Assembly: GCA_965178125.1 (NCBI GenBank)
Contig: OZ237742.1
Coordinates: 496,001-560,000, forward strand
Length of the DNA: 64,000 nucleotides
Reading direction: 5' to 3'
From: Bilabrum cf. latius
Taxonomy: Eukaryota > Bigyra: Bicosoecida > Bigyra > Bicosoecida
The notes under the pieces are model-generated. The model made no database searches. It was not told the origin of the DNA and saw only the letters and a list, made by a program, of their open reading frames with translations. A program made the position numbers and the translations under genes. Positions 34,162 through 47,400 of the stretch are shown here, piece by piece (within the stretch, counting starts at the first letter, position 1; every line of letters begins with the position of its first letter).

Positions 34162-37100
34162 TCAATCATCATCCATATATTCTAATAGCAAATCTACGCA
34201 CCGAGTATGTCCACCTATGGTCGCAGCTTCGAGTGCTGAGACATGCTGGCCCGGGCCCGTTTCAACTAGCAATGAAAGTCCGCCTGCCTTCCAACCTAGC
34301 CGGAGCCTAGCTTGCAGCTCCTTGTACCGCCCATGCATCGCTGCTAGCGGTACAAGTGGTGCATCGCGGTGGGCGCCGTGCGCAGCTCGAAATCCCAACA
34401 CAGCTTCAAGGCGAGTACGACGTACAACGGGTTCGCACATACATTGCTAGACTCCAGGATCAGACTCTGTAGACTGCTGCAAAAGCTGTGATCTGTCCGA
34501 TGCCAGAATACGTCGTACGTTCAGAACGGTCGTATGTGCGGCATCGAAGGAGTCGACAATTAGTGGATGGGTGCGAAGAAACGGTCGGTTGGCGTGAATG
34601 CTCAGGTGTCCATCGATCCTGGATTGGACCCGATCAAACGGTTCTGCAGCATTGTAGAACTCCACAACAGCCTATTTGGCATCCTACATGCGCCCAATCT
34701 CGGCACGCGACTGCCTGGCCGTCCTGATGAGTGCCTCTCGGCATGAAGCCACGCACTGGATCCATCGGATTGCCGAGTCTCGTCCTTGGATCCTGTTGGC
34801 AGCACCAACGCCCAGATTTTGAATCACAAGCCGATCAGATCGAGAACATAGTCCGGGTACCCACTGATCAGCAGGAACACCAATCGAAAGCACACGCTCT
34901 CCCACCTTGGGATAGCACATCATGCGAGCTAGACCCATGGTTCTGACCATGCCTTCCTCTGCATCCAGTCCACCAACTACTGATTCTCGCATCCTGTTGA
35001 AGTCTAGCAGCCATGGCTTCCTGGCAATGTTCTTCTCCCAATTGTTGGCCTGGAATACTACGCTCTCGAATCGATCGCGGCCGATTGCAACAAACACCCA
35101 ACGCAGCCCGTCGATGCTGCGTGGTGGTGCATGGCCTCCTAGTGCAACTCTGAGGGCCTCTAGTACCACCGCAGGATTCTGTTGCATCAGACAGACTCCA
35201 ACCACACCGTCACGATCTACTCGCCCGATAGCAGAGCCGCGGCCTTCAACGACCTCATCCTTGCTAAAGTAGAGCTGGTCGAAGCGATCGCCGGGAACCT
35301 CCACCCTAACCTCTTCAAGCACACGATCCTAGTCAGTTGGGCAATTGCATGCCAAGAGAGTACCCATATTCAGTTGGGCGCGCTGCTATAGGTCTATTTC
35401 GCCCCCCATACAACCCTCCCATACGCTGCCCACGGCTGGATCAGGGTAGGCAGGGGCGGCTCGACCTTGCACAAACCGAGGCGAAATAAGAGATGCAGCA
35501 GCATCTAGAAATCTCTCAACACGATCCCATTTGACGCGAAGGACGGGGTGCTCCTTAAGCCTCGGCTCTCCCTTAAATGTCCTTTCCAGTTTTCGAAGTG
35601 ACATACAGACTGGAGCACGTGACGGACCGCCAATGAAGTTCAAAGTCGTCTTATTTACCTCTGTCACGGTACTCGGCCGCCCCCTTGATTGGTATGCTGC
35701 CTCGATCGCAGGTATAACAAGGTGCGCGTGGTTCGACACCAACACGGCGAAACGGATACACTGCCACCGAGTAGTTCGCTACCTGCCAGTTCCTAACAGG
35801 CGACTACCGGGGCCAACAGTCGGCAATACCGTCGGCGGCCAATCTTCTGCACCCACATAGACATCAATGGCTTCAGCATCGTTGAACTTTGCATCGCAAT
35901 GCGCCGACTCTTCTGTGAGAAAAGGAGGACCAGCAAAGCCGGTAGACAGTGCTGCCGGCATCCTGACCGGGAATGCTGCCAAAATTGCACGTACTCTGGG
36001 TCCATTTAGTGCTGCTGGATCCTGCTACTAGCGAGGACTACTAGTAGACTGACTAGCCTCGAGTAACATTGAGTCTATTTCCGCATCAGATGCAGCAAGG
36101 CGGCAAATGTCGAACGCAACGCCCCGCCACTATGTAACCCTGGATCGCAGCAGCGAGGGTGAGCGCCGAATGTATTTGAAGATTAACTGTGGACAGTCCC
36201 GTAATTCTACACTGTTCACTAAGGCCCGCAGAACAATTTGTGCTTGTTGCCGAATCCCACCTGTCTCATGATTGTCCACAATACTTCGAGTCGCGCGTCG
36301 ACGGTGTTCGTCATTCCTCCATACTTGAATACCAGGAATAGAACCTGGAGGAGGAGGACCAAACGTATCAATGAGACCAAGAACAGTATCCAGAGAAGCA
36401 TACATAGTGTTCATTGTCAAGTTCGCCCTATGCAGATCCGGCCATCGCAACGGGTTCAATGAAATAATACTGCGGGATGCTGCTTCTGCTGTGCCAGTGA
36501 ATGGTGTGGACGGTAGCCATGCCAACAGACGTCCAAAGCACTCCAAAGATAGGTGCCCGCGAACCGCACATACTCGGCGATACAAATTTGTACGCTAGTC
36601 CTGATTGCGGTAAAGATGCTTCATCTCTGCCACCTTTGCGGTGCCATGGGCCGACGAAGTAAATCTCAACAAAGAGCAAGCCACGGTGAAAGAATGCGAC
36701 TGGCGGTTCATAAAATAATACAGCTGGCGCTCAGGAATATCAGCTATTGCTGCTAGCTTGCTGGCCGCAATACCACTAACTGCGTTGCGTGCGTTCTCAG
36801 CTATCGTCCTTTGCTCTCTCTCTGCGCCGTCAGCCGCAAGCTGCATGATGGTATCGGGGACGATGCAACCCTGCCAATGCTGAAGGACTGCCACATCTTC
36901 TACAAGTGGGGCAGCACCACCGATATGAGCGTGATTCTACGTGGCCAGCATGGGAAGGGCGCTGTTCAGAAAATCGTACTCGGCAGCCACTGCCACCCCC
37001 TTCTAACTCGATGCTGAGTCAGCTCCGCGCACAAGCGCAGGCCCGCGAGAATCTGCAAGGCACTCCAATTTCACCTTTGCAATAGCAACTGTAAACGAAA

Positions 37101-40100
37101 GCATTGCACCTGGCAAATTGCTGTCGGGCGCGATGGATGACTGTGCAGATGGGCCGCTGCTGGACGAATCGGCCGCCCGGACGTTGAAGCGCCCTAGTGC
37201 TTGGCTGACGTCTATTGAACCAACGAGAACTTTGAAATACCCATTGGCCCTAGATAAGCTATCAAAACTGTGCTCCCCGGCCTATTCCAGAATTCTATTG
37301 CCGATTTGCTCCCAGTGCTTGCTCTACTTGCTGGGCTAGCCGGCACCCAGGTCTGCTGCATGCGCCTGGCCAGTAACCCCACGAAAGCCACGCGAGTGCT
37401 ACCCGGCTCGCCTAGAAAGGTCAATACTTGACCCGGGGTATATTACCTGATATTGGGACGTCAAAAGAAAAAAAGAAACAAAGATCGTGATAGCATATGA
37501 GTAATTGGCCGATGATTCATGGTGTCCTAATTTCGAAAGAGGCATACACTATACAGACGGCAACATTCTCACTTCAAACTGACCTGACTCGTTGGAGGCC
37601 CGATGCATACTAACTGGATCTGAAGCTTCGAGTGATACAGGCATGGTGATCACAACCCAATAGGCCCCGGAGATGGTGTCATCCGGACGCACTAGCTGTC
37701 GAGCCAGTTGCTGCACATGTGAAGGGGATGGAGATAGCACACCACCAAGTGTAGTACGAATCACGCTCAGCTATCCCTAGGTTGGCGCAAGAACTATCAA
37801 TGACTTCTGCAGAGGCACACCAGATGCACGCCAAGCATTGCAGACAGCCAATAGTTTACGAGCATCGCTCATCCACAGAGGCTGGCCGCCATTTGACGCA
37901 CCCAAGCTGCATTCTGGCCGAATTATTGCGAGATCAACGCAGAGAATCTCATGTTTAGCCGCCTCTTCAAGTACGTACTTGTGAAGAGCTGCCTCTGCCT
38001 TCTGCTCCTCGGCTGCTGAGATCAAGCAACCCCCGGTCGTGAGCTCGTGTGCCCATGCTGGATTACTGATGAACATGTCCAGCACCTGACCGAGCACCTC
38101 CATTGATGAAGTTACTTTACACTAGGCTTCCTTGTCATTTGCGTCAGTCTGCAGCTTGTGTATGTCGAGCATCTCCTTGGCTCTCATAGCATGAACCCAC
38201 ACGCTTGGCTAGGCACTAATGTCACGAACGCCCACTTTCGGTCCAGCACCGCTTTTAGGAAGTCTGACACGGGTCGGGTTGCGCAAATGCGTCCTGGCGA
38301 CTGGGCTGCTGGTGGCAGCAGCGAATCTCTATGTGCTAGTCGGGGGAGTCTCGACCGCAGAGCTGCGAATACACTACAGAAGTGCTAATAGGCTGGCTAT
38401 AGGATCCACTGTTCCTTGCTTCTGCCTTGAGACTTCATCAGTAGCTAGAAGCGCTGCAGAGTGAGGCAGACCGTTTGACAGTATCATCGAAACAGACTCT
38501 GTGAGCGCAATGGCCGTAGCCTGTTCCTGGATGTCGCGCCTGCAGGCGGGGTAGGTGTTCTTTGCAAGGGGAGTGCGCTTCGCGCTCATCCCTCGGTCCG
38601 TCTATATCTTGCGAATACTATCGTACTTCCCCTGAATGGCACCGATTATAACCCGGCAAATTGTAGCTGAATCCGATCCACGACCCAAAGCCACGAGTTC
38701 GAGCTTTGCCCTAAGGTCTCGATCCATTAGGTTGAGTGAAAGAGCCTCTGCGTCCATGCTTGATATGGCTGCTGCTGCGCGAGCTTTGCGAGACACGAAG
38801 TTCGTGCGGCGTAAATCCACTGAATTTTCCTTAATTGCCGTACGTCCACGTGAGTGACTACTATCTGATAACTGCTCAACTGTTTCTGCACCTGGAAAGC
38901 TTAGTGCAACTCCGGCACCAGGTGCACCATCTTGTCCAACCACATCTGCAGTGCCGATGCTACAACTCCCCGAAATACCTTCGAGGGGCTAACTTGTGTG
39001 GAGATGGCCATGCATGGGTCCAGCGCCGGAGGACTGCGAGCCTGTTGCCTTGCTCCAGACGCCCTGCATGGGTCCAGCGCCGGAGGACTGCGAGCCTGTT
39101 GCCTTGCTCCAGACGCCCTGCATGGGTCCAGCGCCGGAGGACTGCGAGCCTGTTGCCTTGCTCCGGCTGCCCTTCGATGAGCCAGCATTGCGGAACAGCG
39201 AGCCTGTTGCCTTGCTCCAGACGCCCTGCATGGGTCCAGCGCCGGAGGACTGCGAGCCTGTTGCCTTGCTCCAGACGCCCTGCATGGGTCCAGCGCCGGA
39301 GGACTGCGAGCCTGTTGCCTTGCTCCAGACGCCCTGCATGGGTCCAGCGCCGGAGGACTGCGAGCCTGTTGCCTTGCTCCAGACGCCCTGCATGGGTCCA
39401 GCGCCGGAGGACTGCGAGCCTGTTGCCTTGCTCCAGACGCCCTGCATGGGTCCAGCGCCGGAGGACTGCGAGCCTGTTGCCTTGCTCCAGACGCCCTGCA
39501 TGGGTCCAGCGCCGGAGGACTGCGAGCCTGTTGCCTTGCTCCAGACGCCCTGCATGGGTCCAGCGCCGGAGGACTGCGAGCCTGTTGCCTTGCTCCAGAC
39601 GCCCTGCATGGGTCCAGCGCCGGAGGACTGCGAGCCTGTTGCCTTGCTCCAGACGCCCTGCATGGGTCCAGCGCCGGAGGACTGCGAGCCTGTTGCCTTG
39701 CTCCAGACGCCCTGCATGGGTCCAGCGCCGGAGGACTGCGAGCCTGTTGCCTTGCTCCAGACGCCCTGCATGGGTCCAGCGCCGGAGGACTGCGAGCCTG
39801 TTGCCTTGCTCCAGACGCCCTGCATGGGTCCAGCGCCGGAGGACTGCGAGCCTGTTGCCTTGCTCCAGACGCCCTGCATGGGTCCAGCGCCGGAGGACTG
39901 CGAGCCTGTTGCCTTGCTCCAGCTGCCCTTCGATGAGCCAGCATTGCTGAACAGCGAGCCTGTTGCCTTGCTCCAGACGCCCTGCATGGGTCCAGCGCCG
40001 GAGGACTGCGAGCCTGTTGCCTTGCTCTGGGCGTCCTGCATGGGGCCAGCGCCGGAGGACTGCGAGCCTGTTGCCTTGCTCTGGGCGTCCTGCATGGGTC

Positions 40101-40779
40101 CAGCGCCGGAGGACTGCGAGCCTGTTGCCTTGCTCCAGACGCCCTGCATGAGGCCAGCGCCGGAGGACTGCGAGCCTGTTGCGTTGCCTTGGTAGCTGGC
40201 ATCAGTGCGTTGCTTGAATGATCCTGTGTCTGGTATCTACGGGTGCTCCTTAGTGCCCGGCACATGGCGGCGTTTTTTATTGGGATCGGTACTTGCGATT
40301 GGCGACACGACGACCGGCACTTGGTCTTGTCGGTCCCCGGAGAGGTCCCCACCGTCATGGCGTACCGATCTGGCAGAACGGACATTACCACTGCTTCGAG
40401 AGGTACGTTCGCTGTCCTAAAAAACGCCGAATGGTGAGCTCTCAATGTCTTCGCTGGCAGCATAGCGGCGTCCCTGCCCGGCAGAACGCCGTCCGTCCGG
40501 CGGTGGCGGTGCCGAGCTTGCCGTTCGTGAAGACAGAATGCCAGCGGACCGATCAGACGTCAGGCCCTGAGCATCAGTCCTACTAATGGTATTCTGATAG
40601 CCATGTTGTCTCCCTTGCAATCCTTTGACAGACCGCAAGGATCCTCTCGAGGTCTCCTGCGTGCAGCAAGAAAGCGAGCAATCACGAGATACGGTCCGTT
40701 TCAGCCACAAACGCGAGGTAGACTCGGGCCTTTTGCCGCCAAACCGTTTAAATGTGCTAGTAATATCAATAATAGGATG
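34162..40779 (-). CDS. Unrecognised giant protein with 18-aa repeats and ankyrin-like end
   Basis: One frame is open from just after TGA 40780-40782 to TGA 34162-34164 (about 2,200 codons), crossing many TAGs. The start is unresolved: the first in-frame ATG is 40149, inside the repeats, and an upstream exon is likely (an acceptor-like TTGCTGCACGCAG ends at 40657). N-terminal to the repeats it is Ser/Arg-rich. Next come 22 copies of GVWSKATGSQSSGAGPMQ, then a long globular part (phrases WVFVAIGRDRFESVVFQ, ISGAYWVVITMPV, YAITIFVSFFLLTSQ). The end, VSALEAATIGGHTRCVDLLLEY, reads as one ankyrin repeat. The region has lower GC than neighbouring genes. No family was recognised; in-frame introns cannot be excluded. 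Confidence 0.65.
39013..40200 (-). repeat. 54-bp minisatellite, 22 units
   Basis: The period is exactly 54 bp (18 codons): unit starts at 39013 and 40147 are 21 periods apart. Thirteen consecutive central units are nearly or fully identical. Two variant units (39171-39224 and 39927-39980, reading SLFRNAGSSKGS and SLFSNAGSSKGS) sit near both ends. The last units diverge (DAQSKATGS). There are no unique spacers. As 54 is a multiple of three, every frame without a stop in one unit stays open, which creates long false ORFs on both strands. Confidence 0.95.
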
Positions 40780-41428
40780 TCAACAAAAGGCTGGCCGGAT
40801 CCTGGACCCGGTAATTTTTGAACGAAAGCAAATGCTCGCCCAAATTGCGATCTCACAGTCTCCGCACCGTAGATAGATTGCGGCCTACAAATAAACCACC
40901 AACTGAATACTTATGTACATGAGCATACACACAATAGCTTGGTGTGGCCAAATTAACAGGCACTGCAGGATCGATACACAGCTGTGCAATCGAATGAGCA
41001 AACCACACACCGACCTATCTCGGTCACAATCTCGGTTTCCGTGTGCTACTTCGCACAAGCAGTAGAAAACAGCATCAAAACTCACCATAGATTGATCGGA
41101 AACGGACTGGTAGTCGCAATTCATTGCGCGACTGAGGTGAACCGTCGAGAGATGGTCGCCACATTGGGCGCAAACCGGAACAAATTACTGCGATAGCGAA
41201 AGTTCGGCACAATTCCGGGATGTTCGTGAACTCGCTAAAACATCAGGAAACACGGTCTGCACCCAGACTATCAACCTACCCGACAAGAGAAATCGTAGTA
41301 CAGTACTCAATCACTGGCTCTCCTTCTTGGGGAGCCTCCGAATCAATATTGTGGGTCTATCCACCGTTCCATCGCGCAATCCTGCACGGTGCACCAACGC
41401 TGCATGCAACACACGATCATCCCCACGC
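40780..41428. other. AT-richer region between the two giant minus-strand genes
   Basis: It holds the 3' flank of the E3 ligase gene and the presumed 5' region of the repeat protein. A minus-strand frame from ATG 41124, crossing a TAG at 40885, might be an upstream exon of the repeat protein, but no splice pair in phase was found. Confidence 0.4.
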
Positions 41429-44400
41429 TCAGAACGACGCTGCCTCTCTACAGATAGAGCAACCAAGGGCCTCTTCATCCCCGATGGGCGCATGGCTGCC
41501 TCCAAATGGGCAAGGACCTTCCAGCTGCTTGCCGAGCGGACCCGCTGGGCACTTGGGGAGCTTGCCGTCCTTCTTCATCTGTGGGCCCACTCCAGGCCGG
41601 TTGTGGCAGTCCCCACAAAAGTGAGTTGTTCCCCAACAGAACCAAACTGCAGGAGAGCAGCAGAACTGGCACCGCCACTGGATAAAGTCGGTGCCGTGCT
41701 TGGGGCAGGCGGCATCAGCAGCCATTGGCTGGCACGACGGGCAGATCAGCTCGCTCTTGTCGAATTCCGGGGCACCAGCTGCTCTGCACATATGCCTTCC
41801 ACCATAGTATGGTTTGCTGCATTTAAAGCACTCCATGTAGTCAAACTCGTGCAACGCAAACGCGAGCTTGTCCCCGCCGTAGTCCGCCTTGATCGCAGGG
41901 TCATTCTCTAGGTTTTCGTACCTCAACCGCATCAAAGCACGCTTGTGGTGTTCCTATTGCACCTTAAGCAAAGGATCAATTAGGTCAGAAAGAGCAGGGT
42001 GGTCCATCTGCTGCCGGCAAGTCATGCAGCCAAGGAACTTCCAAGAGATCTCGGGTCCTGGGTATCCAGACTTGACCCTTTGCTGAGCGCAGTGCTAATG
42101 GAAATTGTGACCACAGCTAAGATGGACACAGGGAGCTTCGTTAAGTGCTTCCGTGTAGCAGGCGGTGCACATATCCTCTCCTTCGATGTTGACTCCGTCA
42201 CACCCCTGGAAGCACGGCATGTGCTTCTCCTCGCCCTTCACGCCGAAACACATGTGGCCGCACTCGAGCAGCGCGCCGCAGGCTTTGGACGCATACTCCT
42301 CGCAGTCCTCGTCGTTGCACACGTCTCGCAGGCCGGGCCCCTCGAACTCCTTCGAGGTTCTGTTCTGCTCAGAGAGGCCCGTCTTGCAGAAGCGGCATTC
42401 CGAGGTGCCTGCCGATGCCTGCGCACCGGACGATCCTGCCGAGAACGGGTCCTTCTTGAAGTCGAGTACGGCCAGGAATTTGCCATTGTATACCACACAG
42501 TGCAACCAAGAGAACTTGACTCTGGCAGTGTCCCCTCCACCGGTGGTTTCGAGCGATGGCAGTCGCTTTGCCAGCCTCTGACGCACTTCCGCTTCGGTAG
42601 GCAGCTCGAGCTTTTTCTGAAGAGCCGCCTTGGCCTCCGCCACGGCCTTGCGGGCCTCTTCGGACAGCTGTGGTTCCTGTGCCGCAGGACTTCCGGCTTC
42701 CAAGTCCTCTTCCTTAGACTCCTCCTTCAGGGGCTTTCTTCGGTGTCCGCGGACAGATCGAGGCAGGTGCAGCACCTTGTCGCATTCAGCGCACGTAAAC
42801 AGGGGCCGGTTGAGACCGCGCAGCTTGCCGCAATCGAGGCACTCGAAGTCCGCTTCCGTTTCGCCATCATCGTGCTGGTCGCAGTAGCACACAAGGGGGC
42901 GGATGTAAGCCTCAGCCTGCTTCTCCTTGGATAACTCTGTCGCTGGGGGCAAGATGCCGTCCAGGTCGGTGCGCTTCGCAAGCTCTTCGTCGCCTCGGAT
43001 GAGGGCGAGGGCACCGACCGCGAGCCACGAGCGCGCAAAGTACGCCACCTTGACAGGGGCAGAGACTGCTTGCTCCGCGCGTGCAGCCAGCGACAAGATA
43101 GTGGCCCCGACCACGCTCTTGATTCTGGTGGACCAGCCGCTGCTGGCGCTCCTGCCCATATCCAACGACGTCACCTTGGGCTTCTTGTGCTGTTCCAGCC
43201 CGGCGTCCTTCGCGATGTCGCTGTGAGACAGCAGCGGATACACCAGCTGGCGGGTTATCACTTTGGCACGCTCTGACAAGCTATCGGCCTTCTCGACACT
43301 CAGCAGACGGGCACTGTCACCAGCGGCAAAGCGAGCCGCTGCTACGGCCTCTGGATCGAGTGGAGGAGGTGACGCACCGGACGCAGCCCCGCTACCAGCC
43401 GCAACAGCTTCTCCGAGTATTTCTGCGGCCGCCGCTGCCGCCTCTTCCGGGGGATGGCCAAACTCTGAATCAATGGCAAATGGGTCGGCGGCTCCTGCCC
43501 CACTCGCGGCTGCTCCGGCCTCCGCCTGCGCCATAGCCTGCGCACTGGCTGCCTCGGCGATCTCGTTCAGGGCCTCTTTCGCCGCATCGGTGCCCTTGTC
43601 CTGCTCCCACAGCTGACGTAATAGCCTGACGAGTCCTCGAGCCACCCCGTGGTCCACGCTACCTACGACGCCCAACCGATCGCTCATGACCGCCTTACCG
43701 CTCACTGACCTACCGCCAGCCTTACCCCTCACCTGCATCTCAAACGCCTTGGCAATGACCATGAGAATTGCCACGACGATGCCAGCACGTCCGCTCTCCA
43801 TGTGGGCAGCATCGTCTGCGCTCAGGTCTGGCAGCTGCGATGCCGAATCCACGGACTTCAAGGCATCCTTCGCCATGGATTCCGGGAGGCATTCCCTCTG
43901 CACCTTGATGGAGGAATCGAGGCTGGACGGCGCCACCAGCGGAAGCACTCGCCTGAGGACGCCAAGGATGGATCTCTGGATCCTTGGCGAGCCCAGGGGC
44001 AGCAGCCTTAGCAGCTGAGGGACAATCCTGGAGGCAGACTTGACAACCTTAAGCTAGCCAGGCTTGGTCCCGACGAGTGCGTGGAGCATCTCGACCATTT
44101 CGAACATGTGCGCCTCCTGCGCGGGCGACGATGCAGTCTTGAGCGCTTCTGCACCAGCGGTGGCGCTGCGCTGGCCCCGCCCCGCCTGGCGCACCGCTGC
44201 CGCGGCGATGCTCCCGAGACGCTAGGCTTCCATCTCGACCTCGCCGGCCACGAGGTTGAAGACGTTGTGCTGCAAGCCAGAGAGGGCCGCCCTCGCAGGT
44301 GCGAGTGCCTCTGCGCTGCCGTGCACGCCAAACAGAAGGCTCGCGACCCTGTGACGGACGTCCGAAGCATCCTTCGCGAACTGAGGCGACGCAATCGCCT

Positions 44401-47400
44401 ACATGGCAAGCTCCTGCTGCCTGCCGCCGGCATCGTAGCCGTCGTCGCCGTGGTCCACGTTACCCTCTTCATCCACCTGCACCCCAGGCGCCTGCAGGCT
44501 CCCAAACACGCGCTCCGCGAGGGACCGGAACGTGGACAGGGCCGATTCTCGGATCGAGTCGGCCACGGGGATCTTCGGCACCGACGTGCACATGATCTGC
44601 ACGCCGCGGATGCGTGGGTTGCCCTTGCCGGTCTTGACCGTCACGCGGAGCATGGGCGGCAGAGCGCACCGCAAAGACTTTGCGAAGCTGCGGGACGCTG
44701 CCTCGGACACGCCAGCCTCACCGCTATCGGCGGCCCCCGGCAGGTTCCAGCCGCCCGCAGAGAGTCCCATCGCGGCCGACATGTGCGTCGTCTTGGCGAT
44801 CGAAAGGGGCAGCCAGCCGCAGAACTTTGGCGGAACCTTCGCCGACGCCACCTGTTTGAGTTTGGCAGCCGACTCGCCCAGGTGCAGCTGCACCTCGGAG
44901 GGTGCGTTGTTCTCGTCTCTCGACGTATCCACAGCCACGAGGACGCAGGCCAGTTCGGGCGAGGCTCCATCGGGCAAGCCCACCAGATCGCGCACCGCGA
45001 CCTCATTCGGGCGGAAATCGACCTCCCTCTTGCTGTCGCCGCCGCTCGGTTCCCAGAACGTGTCTGTTGCGGCGTCCGTCACGTAGCGTTTCCTGGCCTC
45101 GTTCGAGGACACGGCAACTTCGCAGGATCCCGCAACGTCGATCTGAGCAGCCACGGCAGACCTTGACCCGCCCCGCATCTGGCGATGCTTTTTGGCCAGC
45201 GCCCTCTTGCCAGCCAGGGCCTCCTTGGCCTGCTTGGCCAGCTCCTGCGCCCGCTGCCTGCGGGCAGCGCGTTCTTCAGCGTCGGCCTCGGGTGCAGCGG
45301 CAGCGGCGGCCCCGCCCGGCGCCGCGTGGGCGTCGTCGCCGTCCACCGCTGCACCATCAGCGCCTGCCGCCGCGCCCCCAGCGCCTTCCCCTTTGCCCTT
45401 GCCTTCAGACTCCTCATCAGCTCCAGCCCCCGACGCTGGTCCATCATCAGGCTGTCCGTCCTGGTCCTCGTCCTCGTCGTCCTCGTCCTCCAGCTCGATC
45501 TCGGCATGCCCAAAGTCCACGTCATAAGACTGCCACCACTCGTCATCGGTGGAAACACCATCTGTGCTATGGGCATGCATTAGGTCCTTCAGCTGGTCGA
45601 AGACAGACGACGCGGCGAGCAGCGGGTGGTCTCCAGCGTCCAGTCGAAGGGACCAGCTTTGGAGGGCAAGCTCCTGGATGGACCGCAGAGTAGAGCTCGG
45701 GGCCGCCAGGTGCGGCACCGGCACGAGCTCCAGTGGCTTGCTCGACGCCTCGTCCGCCTCATGGCCATCGGCCCCCTCAGCCTCCTTGGACTCCTCGGCG
45801 CCCGCGCCCACCGAATGCATCCGTCTCGGAGGCATCATCGCGAGCTCACCCGGGTCGGGAGCGGGCGCCTCCGGTTCGTCCGCGCCCGCGCCAGACGAAG
45901 GTCCGGCGGATGGCTCCCTCTTGACCAGCATGGAGGCTTCATCCGGCATGGCCCTAATGCTGGTCAGGCGACTGGCCACCTGATCCAGAAGCAGGTGCAT
46001 AGCTCGCCTAGCAGCCGCCATCGACAGCGCGCCGGCTGCCTTGCAACCAGCCAGGATAGGGGCACACTCCCGCTCAATGTTCTATTGGTACATGTGCACG
46101 CCACGCTGCTCCGCCTTGAACTTGGGAGCAGCTGCCTGGATCGCCTTTGGCACTTCCCCTGCCAGCTCCTGCACCACACCAAAATCGGGGTGGCCACCAG
46201 CGGACAGGAGTTCCGCGAGCACTCGTTGCAGGACCCCTGTGGAGCCCAGAGCCACGGACACATCGTCTGTCGCCTCGTCAACCCCTATCTCACCGCGCAG
46301 AATGGCGGCACAGAACCACAGGGCCGTCCGAAGCAAGGCTGGTGATCGGCTGGTGCTTATCATCTACCGGGCGAGATCCAGACCCCTTCGCCTGTAGCTT
46401 GCCTGCACTCCTGCTGCCACCGCCGCGCACCGAATAGCATCTGGATCGGCTGGCAGCTGGCCGCTTAGGAACGACATCACCCCCAGGATGGTCCTTGGGA
46501 GCGCAGCACCCGGGCCGCTGGCTGCCTGGGCGGCACCTGCGGCAGCTGCGTCCCCTTCTAGGCTCAGCGAAGTGGGATCGGCTCCGCTTGCGTTGGAGAG
46601 AGGCTTCCTAGCCGTTGACAAGGCATGCACCTGCCCCGTGCCGTCGAAGCTGCCGGCCTGGCTGGCAGCCTGCGAGAGCTTTGCCAGGGCCCTGGTCGGC
46701 ACGTCAACCTGCCGGGCGTACCTGTTCCCGACGATCACTACGTCGAGACCCTAAGATGGCATCGAGTGCGCCACCCGTCCGACCGACTCGACCACCGCGC
46801 CCCCAGCACCTTGGTCCGATCTCGACCGCATCAGCCTGGGCGGGGCAACGTGGGGCAGCGCAAGCGTCTCGGACCCTCGGCGCTAGGTCGGCATGCCGCC
46901 CCCGCGCGCCGGTGCCACGGCCGGTCTCGACCCCTGCGAGGAGTCGTAGCTGCTCGCCCGCACCAGAGGAGCAGGGGTGATCGTTGCGCCCGGATCGCTC
47001 ATGCCCCGGCCAGGCCCCGGAGGAGCGCCGAGTCCCAGCCCGGGGGGCGCAGCTGCACCAGCCTTCTCCTGGTCATGCTGCTCCTACTCCGCCTCCTCCG
47101 CAAGGTAGCTCGCCCTGCGGATCAGCGGGGGGGCCTCCTCGCCATCCCGCAGCATCATCTGCTGCACCGCGTCGTCAGCAATGCCCGCACGTGCCGCCGC
47201 GGCTGCGGCATTCGCCTGTGACTGCAGCACACTGCTGGTCGCTAGCCGCTGCAGATCGAGAGCTTCCGCAGAGGCCCTACCAGACGAATTGAACTCCAGC
47301 AGCAGCAGCGCGCGGGCCTCGATCTACGAGGCGCTGGCGGCGCCCGCCGTGGTCGCTGAATTGAACAGGCCCTAGGCCGCGATCGCCTGCGCCAGCGAAC

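Noticed and set aside
39013-40200. CRISPR-like array
   Set aside because: The 54-bp units are contiguous with no spacers, and they encode an in-frame protein repeat in a eukaryotic genome.
38835-40463. Long ORFs on both strands over the minisatellite as separate genes
   Set aside because: A 54-bp period keeps any stop-free frame open. Only the minus frame that continues into the 34-39 kb coding sequence has flanking support.
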